The notes beneath the pieces are model-generated. The model did no database searches and was not told the DNA's origin. It was given only the letters and a program-made list of their open reading frames with translations. A program made the translations under genes and the position numbers. DNA of 64,000 bases, from positions 1-64,000 of the forward strand of contig CAMCFB010000001.1 in the NCBI GenBank assembly GCA_945874125.1, in the 5' to 3' direction. The DNA is from Verrucomicrobia subdivision 6 bacterium (GTDB taxonomy: Bacteria > Verrucomicrobiota > Verrucomicrobiia > Methylacidiphilales > Verrucolacustridaceae). Below, one piece after another: positions 59,316 to 64,000 of the stretch. Position 1 is the stretch's first letter; every line of letters begins with the position of its first letter.

Positions 59316-59854
59316 ATCTTTTTCCCAGAGCCTTGGCCACCATCCCGTGGCTTGCCGCCCTTAGGCTCATCGCCCTCCTCTCCTCCTCCACTCTCCTCGT
59401 CGCCTGCCTCGCCCGACTCAAACTTCTTCTTCAACTCCTGCAGAAAGGGAGTCATATCCGAAACTTTGTCCCAAACACTCTTGGCGACAAAAATCGGCTT
59501 CTGCGTTTCTAGAGCCACCGCTACACAATCACTCGGCCGAGCATCGATCTCCGTGATTGAGGTGCCTCCTGGGGCAACTTGCCGCAACGTCAATCGGGCG
59601 AAATAGGTATCGTTGCGCAGGTCATTAATGATCACTCGATCCACCGTGATCGAAAAACCCTGCAAAATCAGATGAATCAGGTCGTGGGTTAAAGGTCGCT
59701 CCCGTTTTTCCCCTTTCAACAAAAGCGCAATCGAGGTTCCGACCCCGTGATCCACGTGAATGCTGAAGGTTTTTCTGTCATTCCCCAAAAAGACAGCCAT
59801 CCCGTTCGCCGCGGGCATCAACCCCAAAATCTGAACTTGGATGGCATCCGTCAT
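59312..59854 (-). CDS. Bifunctional nuclease (DUF151) family protein
   Basis: LPLIGNDRKTF-like VFLGNDRKTFSIHVDHGVG, RPLTHDLIHLIL, EIDARPSDCVAVALETQKPIFVA. Confidence 0.88.
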   Translation of the reverse strand: MTDAIQVQILGLMPAANGMAVFLGNDRKTFSIHVDHGVGTSIALLLKGEKRERPLTHDLIHLILQGFSITVDRVIINDLRNDTYFARLTLRQVAPGGTSITEIDARPSDCVAVALETQKPIFVAKSVWDKVSDMTPFLQELKKKFESGEAGDEESGGGEEGDEPKGGKPRDGGQGSGKKI

Positions 59855-59889
59855 GCCCTCACCTTATCGACTCCCCCTGCGCCCGCAAG

Positions 59890-61869
59890 ATGCTGAAAAT
59901 GAGTGGGAATCATTGCAATCTTTCCAACTCGTCGTATAAAGACTCCCACGTGGCCGATCCTATCGAACCCTGGTCTATCGACCGCTCTCTCTCCACCTAC
60001 GGAATCCCTCGTTGGGGTAGTGGCTACTTTGGCGTCAACCCCGCCGGAAACATGACCGTGCGGCCCATGAACGGAGATGGCGCCGAAATTGATCTCGTCA
60101 AAGTCGCCACTCGCGCCCGTGAACGTGGCCTCAACTACCCCCTCCTCGTTCGTTTCCACGATCTTTTGCGTCACCGTGTCCGCGCGATTAACGAAGCCTT
60201 TGCCGATGCCATCAAATCCGCCCGCTACAAAGGCAGTTACCGGGGTGTTTTTCCGATCAAGGTCAACCAGATGCGGGAGGTCGTGGAGGAAATACTCGAC
60301 GCGGGCGAACCCTTTCACTTTGGCCTGGAAGTTGGCAGTAAACCCGAACTCTTTGCTGGCCTCGCCCACCACCGCGATCCCGAAAGTCTCCTCGTCTGCA
60401 ACGGCTACAAAGATGCGGAGTTTATCCGAACCGCTCTGCTCGGCCGGAAACTGGGCAAAAAAGTCATCCTCGTCATTGAAAAGCCGGAAGAACTCCGACT
60501 GGCCGTGGAGACCGCCCGCACCATGCAGGTCCAGCTGCTCGTCGGTGTCCGTGTTCGCCTCTCCGCCCGCGGGGTCGGAAAATGGGCTCTCTCCGGTGGG
60601 GATGACGCCAAATTTGGTCTTTCTACCAGCGAACTTCTCGAAGCCATCGAATACCTGCGCAAAGAGGGTTGTCCCGAGGCCCTGCAAATGCTCCACTTCC
60701 ACGTCGGCTCCCAAATCCCCGACATTCTCGCCTTACGCCGAGCGGTTCGCGAAGCCACCCGCTTCTACGCCCAGCTCCACCATCTCGGTCTCAAACCGAC
60801 CTACCTCGACGTCGGGGGTGGACTCGCCATCGACTATGACGGTTCCCGCAGCGACTCAGAAAGCTCGATGAACTACACTTTGGCCGAATATGCCCGTGAT
60901 GTCGTTCGCTCCGTTGCCGAGGTTTGTCGCCAAGAAAAAGTTCCCCACCCGACTCTCGTCAGTGAGAGTGGCCGCGCCACCGTGGCCCACCACTCCGTCC
61001 TCTTGGTGGAGGTTTTCGGTACCATCAATAAAACCCCTCGCCCTTTCGTTCCGGCCAAAGAGGAGGACCCTGAATTCGTTCGTCAACTCTCCGAACTCGT
61101 CTTGAATCTCTCCCGCAAAAATCGCCGCGAATCCCTCCACGATGGCCTGACCGTCAAGGAAGAGGCCGCCGCGCGGTTCGACCTTGGCCTCCTCGATCTC
61201 CCCACCAAAGCCCGCGTGGAGGACTCCTTCTGGCATCTCATCTCCAAGATCTCTGGTCTTTACCAAAATGGTCGCCCTCCACCCGAAGAAATTCGAAAGC
61301 TTCAGGAACAGCTCGGCTGCCAATACCTCTGTAACTTTAGTGTCTTTCAATCCCTGATCGACCACTGGGCCCTCAAACAGCTCTTCCCGATCGTCCCCAT
61401 CCATCGCCTCCATGAAGCCCCAACTGAGCATGGGCGTCTGGTCGATATCACCTGTGATTCGGATGGTAAAATCGACCACTTCGTCGACGGCACCGGTACT
61501 CGCTCCAGCCTTCCCCTGCACACCCTCAATGGCCAACCGTACCTCCTCGGCTTTTTCCTTCTCGGTGCTTACCAAGACGTCATGGGAGACCTGCATAACC
61601 TCTTCGGTTCGGTGAACGAGGCTCACGTCTATTTGGATCCCGATGAACCGGACGGCTTCTATATCGAAGAAACTATCCCTGGTTTCTCCATTGGCAGGGT
61701 CTTGGGGAACGTGCAGTACGAGACCTCCCAACTTTCCCGTATGATCAAATCCCAAATCGATGATGCGATCAAACAGGACAAAATGAAGGCAACCGAAGGC
61801 ATGGATCTTTTGGAAAATTACGAAAAAGGGCTCTCCCACCCGACCTACCTCAGCCTCGAAACAGCCTAA
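59890..61869 (+). CDS. speA: Biosynthetic arginine decarboxylase
   Basis: IKVNQMREVVEEILDAG PLP-Lys region, FHVGSQIPDI, LDVGGGLAIDYDGS, SESGRATVAHHSVL. Confidence 0.95.
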   Translation: MLKMSGNHCNLSNSSYKDSHVADPIEPWSIDRSLSTYGIPRWGSGYFGVNPAGNMTVRPMNGDGAEIDLVKVATRARERGLNYPLLVRFHDLLRHRVRAINEAFADAIKSARYKGSYRGVFPIKVNQMREVVEEILDAGEPFHFGLEVGSKPELFAGLAHHRDPESLLVCNGYKDAEFIRTALLGRKLGKKVILVIEKPEELRLAVETARTMQVQLLVGVRVRLSARGVGKWALSGGDDAKFGLSTSELLEAIEYLRKEGCPEALQMLHFHVGSQIPDILALRRAVREATRFYAQLHHLGLKPTYLDVGGGLAIDYDGSRSDSESSMNYTLAEYARDVVRSVAEVCRQEKVPHPTLVSESGRATVAHHSVLLVEVFGTINKTPRPFVPAKEEDPEFVRQLSELVLNLSRKNRRESLHDGLTVKEEAAARFDLGLLDLPTKARVEDSFWHLISKISGLYQNGRPPPEEIRKLQEQLGCQYLCNFSVFQSLIDHWALKQLFPIVPIHRLHEAPTEHGRLVDITCDSDGKIDHFVDGTGTRSSLPLHTLNGQPYLLGFFLLGAYQDVMGDLHNLFGSVNEAHVYLDPDEPDGFYIEETIPGFSIGRVLGNVQYETSQLSRMIKSQIDDAIKQDKMKATEGMDLLENYEKGLSHPTYLSLETA

Positions 61870-61887
61870 AACACCCCCCTTTTACCA

Positions 61888-61916
61888 TTGGCAAGCCCTT
61901 GGGGCTAAGCTAGGTT
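61888..61916 (+). promoter_or_regulatory. Possible promoter TTGGCA-N17-TAGGTT upstream of dksA-like gene
   Basis: Hexamers with 17-nt spacer; -10-like element ends 9 nt before ATG at 61926. Confidence 0.4.
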
Positions 61917-61925
61917 TGATATTTC

Positions 61926-62624
61926 ATGGCAATGAAGTCGAAATCGAAAAAAGGCACAAAATCCTCTTCCCAGAAGTCCTCCAAGAAGAAGGCTCAGCCG
62001 CGTTCATCTCCAAAAAGTAAGAAGAAAAGCCCGTCCGCAAAGGTAGTGGCGCCAAAAAAACCTTCCGGGCCCCCTTTCCCAATCAAAACACCCGCTAATT
62101 TCCTCCGCCCACTAGAGGAAAACCTGAAACCAGCCAAACCCCCGAAATTTTCCCCCGCCTTTCTCGAGCGGCAAAAACTCAAACTTTCCGAGCTCAGGGA
62201 TCATATCGTCGATCAAATGCAGGGTGTCACGAAAGACAGCCTTCGCGAAAGGGGTGAAGGGGGCGGCTCGGCCTTCGGCATGCACCAAGCGGATGCCGGC
62301 AGCGACGCTTACGAAAAAGATTTTGCCCTCAGCCTTCTCAGCCAAGAGCAGGACGCTTTGTATGAGATCGAGTCCGCTCTGAAGCGCATTCAATCCCACG
62401 TCTATGGGGTTTGTGAAATGTCGGGTCAGCCCATCCCGGTGGCTCGGTTGGAAGCCATTCCCTTCGCTCGTTTTACCGTCGAATGCCAGACCCGTTTTGA
62501 ACAGGAACACAAAGGTAAAAATCGTTGGGAACCTGCCCAGCCGCTGATGGACTCGAACGAAACCTCCGAGGAGGAGAGTGGCGAAGAGTCCGATGAAGAA
62601 GAGAAAGTCAAATCCAAGGAGTAA
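61926..62624 (+). CDS. DksA/TraR family protein with Lys-rich histone-H1-like N-terminal tail
   Basis: [31 protein letters not shown] tail; C-terminal [29 protein letters not shown] (TraR-like, two of four Cys). Confidence 0.85.
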   Translation: MAMKSKSKKGTKSSSQKSSKKKAQPRSSPKSKKKSPSAKVVAPKKPSGPPFPIKTPANFLRPLEENLKPAKPPKFSPAFLERQKLKLSELRDHIVDQMQGVTKDSLRERGEGGGSAFGMHQADAGSDAYEKDFALSLLSQEQDALYEIESALKRIQSHVYGVCEMSGQPIPVARLEAIPFARFTVECQTRFEQEHKGKNRWEPAQPLMDSNETSEEESGEESDEEEKVKSKE

Positions 62625-62629
62625 CGCGT

Positions 62630-62860
62630 ATGATCGTAAAAAAAGCCCGCCGCCCACGCCGTATGAATCGCTCTGCGCCCCGTCGCCGAATCGACATCAA
62701 CGGCCAAGCCATCGACTTCCGTAATGTGGAACTTCTCCGTAAGTTCATCACGGAAACAGGTAAAATTTTGCCCCGTAAAGTTACCGGAATGCCGGCCTAC
62801 CTCCATCGTCAACTCAACACCGCCATCAAGAGGGCCCGTAACGTCCTCCTCCTCAAATGA
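62630..62860 (+). CDS. rpsR: Ribosomal protein bS18
   Basis: [48 protein letters not shown]. Confidence 0.93.
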   Translation: MIVKKARRPRRMNRSAPRRRIDINGQAIDFRNVELLRKFITETGKILPRKVTGMPAYLHRQLNTAIKRARNVLLLK

Positions 62861-63120
62861 GCCGTCGTTGCCAAATCACAGGTGCCGTCCCCTCCCTGGG
62901 GCGCAAAATCATCCGGAGTGGTAAATCGAAAAAGTCGGGCGGTATCGGTACCCACGTGACCGCTAACACCGCCCGTCGTTTCCGCCCCAATCTGCGGACC
63001 AAGCGTATCTACGTCACCGAACTCGGGCGCCACATCACCGTCAAACTCACGGCCCGCGCCATGAAGACGATCGACAAGAATGGCGCCTACTCGACGCTTA
63101 AGCGCGCTGGGTTGGTTTAA
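62857..63120 (+). CDS. rpmB: Ribosomal protein bL28
   Basis: [18 protein letters not shown]...[14 protein letters not shown]...[14 protein letters not shown]. Confidence 0.93.
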   Translation: MSRRCQITGAVPSLGRKIIRSGKSKKSGGIGTHVTANTARRFRPNLRTKRIYVTELGRHITVKLTARAMKTIDKNGAYSTLKRAGLV

Positions 63121-63150
63121 TCCTGACCCTCGATCGGTGGGAGGTCAGAA

Positions 63151-63459
63151 TTGACGATTCTGCACCTTCTCGCCGCCCCCCCTCGTACCCCGGCCAATAC
63201 ACGATTCTGGCAAAGGGTTCCGGAGGAGTTGAGCGCCGGTAAAACCACCTCGGCTTACCTTTTGCACGAAGGGGCCAGCGCCCTCCTTGACCCTCGCCTG
63301 GCGAAACTCATCGGCCAGGGACTTCGCCTTTTTGCCTGCCCTCGTGCCGTTGACACCTTTGCCCCTCAGGCAAAAGTAGAGCTCGTTCTCGGAGGCCCAG
63401 GCCTTCTCGCTGAGCTGATCGAACGCTCCGCCTCCGTCGAATCCTATAACCCCTCATGA
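63151..63459 (+). CDS. Small DsrE/DsrF-like protein
   Basis: 102 aa, TTG start with upstream GGGAGG; TSAYLLHEGASALLDPRLAKLIGQGLRLFACPRAVDTF resembles DsrE/TusB-type fold. Confidence 0.5.
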   Translation: MTILHLLAAPPRTPANTRFWQRVPEELSAGKTTSAYLLHEGASALLDPRLAKLIGQGLRLFACPRAVDTFAPQAKVELVLGGPGLLAELIERSASVESYNPS

Positions 63460-63773
63460 AAAGAGTCGCCATTCTTTGCCAAACCGGCCCCGCCGGAAAA
63501 CGTCGTCTCGCGGAGGAGGCCCTTCGCCTCGCCGCGGGTCTCACCGCCACCGGTCGCTTGCGGGTTGATCTGATCCTCTCCGCCTCCGCCCTTGCCCTGC
63601 TGCAACCCGAAATGGGCGGCCCCATCGGCACCTGGGAATCAGTTATCTCCCCCCAAACCAGGATCCTCGTCCCCCCGGGAACCCCAGTTCCCTCCTCGCC
63701 CCCCGTTACCTTCCTCCCCAATGGAGACCCAGAGAAAGTTGCCCAAGGAGCCGATCTCATCCTGCGATTTTAG
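63456..63773 (+). CDS. Second small DsrE/DsrF-like protein
   Basis: 105 aa, ATGA overlap with preceding gene; MKRVAILCQTGPAGKRRLAEEALRLAAGLTATGRLRVDLIL. Confidence 0.45.
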   Translation: MKRVAILCQTGPAGKRRLAEEALRLAAGLTATGRLRVDLILSASALALLQPEMGGPIGTWESVISPQTRILVPPGTPVPSSPPVTFLPNGDPEKVAQGADLILRF

Positions 63774-63823
63774 GGTTTTCGCTCGACTCCCCACATTCTC
63801 TCCTCCATCCGATTAGAGATCCC

Positions 63824-64000
63824 ATGCTCGATCGCGCCCACCTGAAACACCTTCACTTCCTCGGCATCGCTGGCACGGGCATGGGCACGGTCGCGGCCAT
63901 GTTCCGCAAAATCGGCCTTCAAGTCACTGGCTCCGACCAAGCCGTCTACCCCCCCATGTCCGATTTCCTGCGCGATCAAGGCATCACCTTTCATGCAGGC
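63824..64000 (+). CDS. mpl: Mur ligase, probable UDP-N-acetylmuramate:tripeptide ligase Mpl (partial at window edge)
   Basis: HLHFLGIAGTGMGTVAAMFRKIGLQVTGSDQAVYPPMSDFLRDQGI; the VYPPMS segment resembles Mpl more than MurC. Confidence 0.75.
   Translation, partial: MLDRAHLKHLHFLGIAGTGMGTVAAMFRKIGLQVTGSDQAVYPPMSDFLRDQGITFHAG

Noticed and set aside
59851-61839. 287-aa and 327-aa ORFs antisense to speA
   Set aside because: Mirror-frame artefacts of speA coding bias; no domain-like sequence or own RBS
1-64000. CRISPR arrays, transposases, integrases, phage or toxin-antitoxin modules
   Set aside because: Looked for repeats, IS-like ORFs and small toxin pairs; none supportable from the sequence or ORF track

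Overview
A ~57% GC chromosomal window that is densely coding. Hopanoid, carotenoid and lipid A genes suggest a Gram-negative, Verrucomicrobiota-like bacterium; this placement is an inference and is not tested. I found no rRNA, CRISPR array, transposase or prophage. Recognisable modules: scpA/scpB/pheA; a hopanoid locus (hpnC, fused hpnD-hpnE, hpnG, shc); acs-coaC-gmk-yicC; prfB (with a +1 programmed frameshift)-trpC-trpB; a carotenoid locus (cruF-like, crtB-like, polyprenyl synthase); aroE/aroC/aroK; two tRNA-Leu genes; ferredoxin plus a CysJ-like reductase; thiG-thiH-thiS-ECF sigma; lpxI-Gfo/Idh-lpxB; nusA-infB-rbfA; speA; dksA-like-rpsR-rpmB; mpl (partial). Main items for a second look: (1) an L,D-transpeptidase whose membrane anchor is encoded in a separate frame joined through an A9 run; (2) the HpnD-HpnE fusion; (3) the prfB recoding site with a strong hairpin immediately 5' of it; (4) a glycosyltransferase-PHP phosphoesterase fusion; (5) a thiamine/ECF-sigma/anti-sigma-like/secreted helical protein operon; (6) a Gfo/Idh oxidoreductase translationally coupled between lpxI and lpxB; (7) a histone-tailed DksA-like protein with a degenerate zinc finger, next to rpsR-rpmB; (8) a perfect 24-bp palindrome between trpC and trpB; (9) nine of nine convergent gene pairs abutting or overlapping. 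No single element is clearly a new defence or mobile system.
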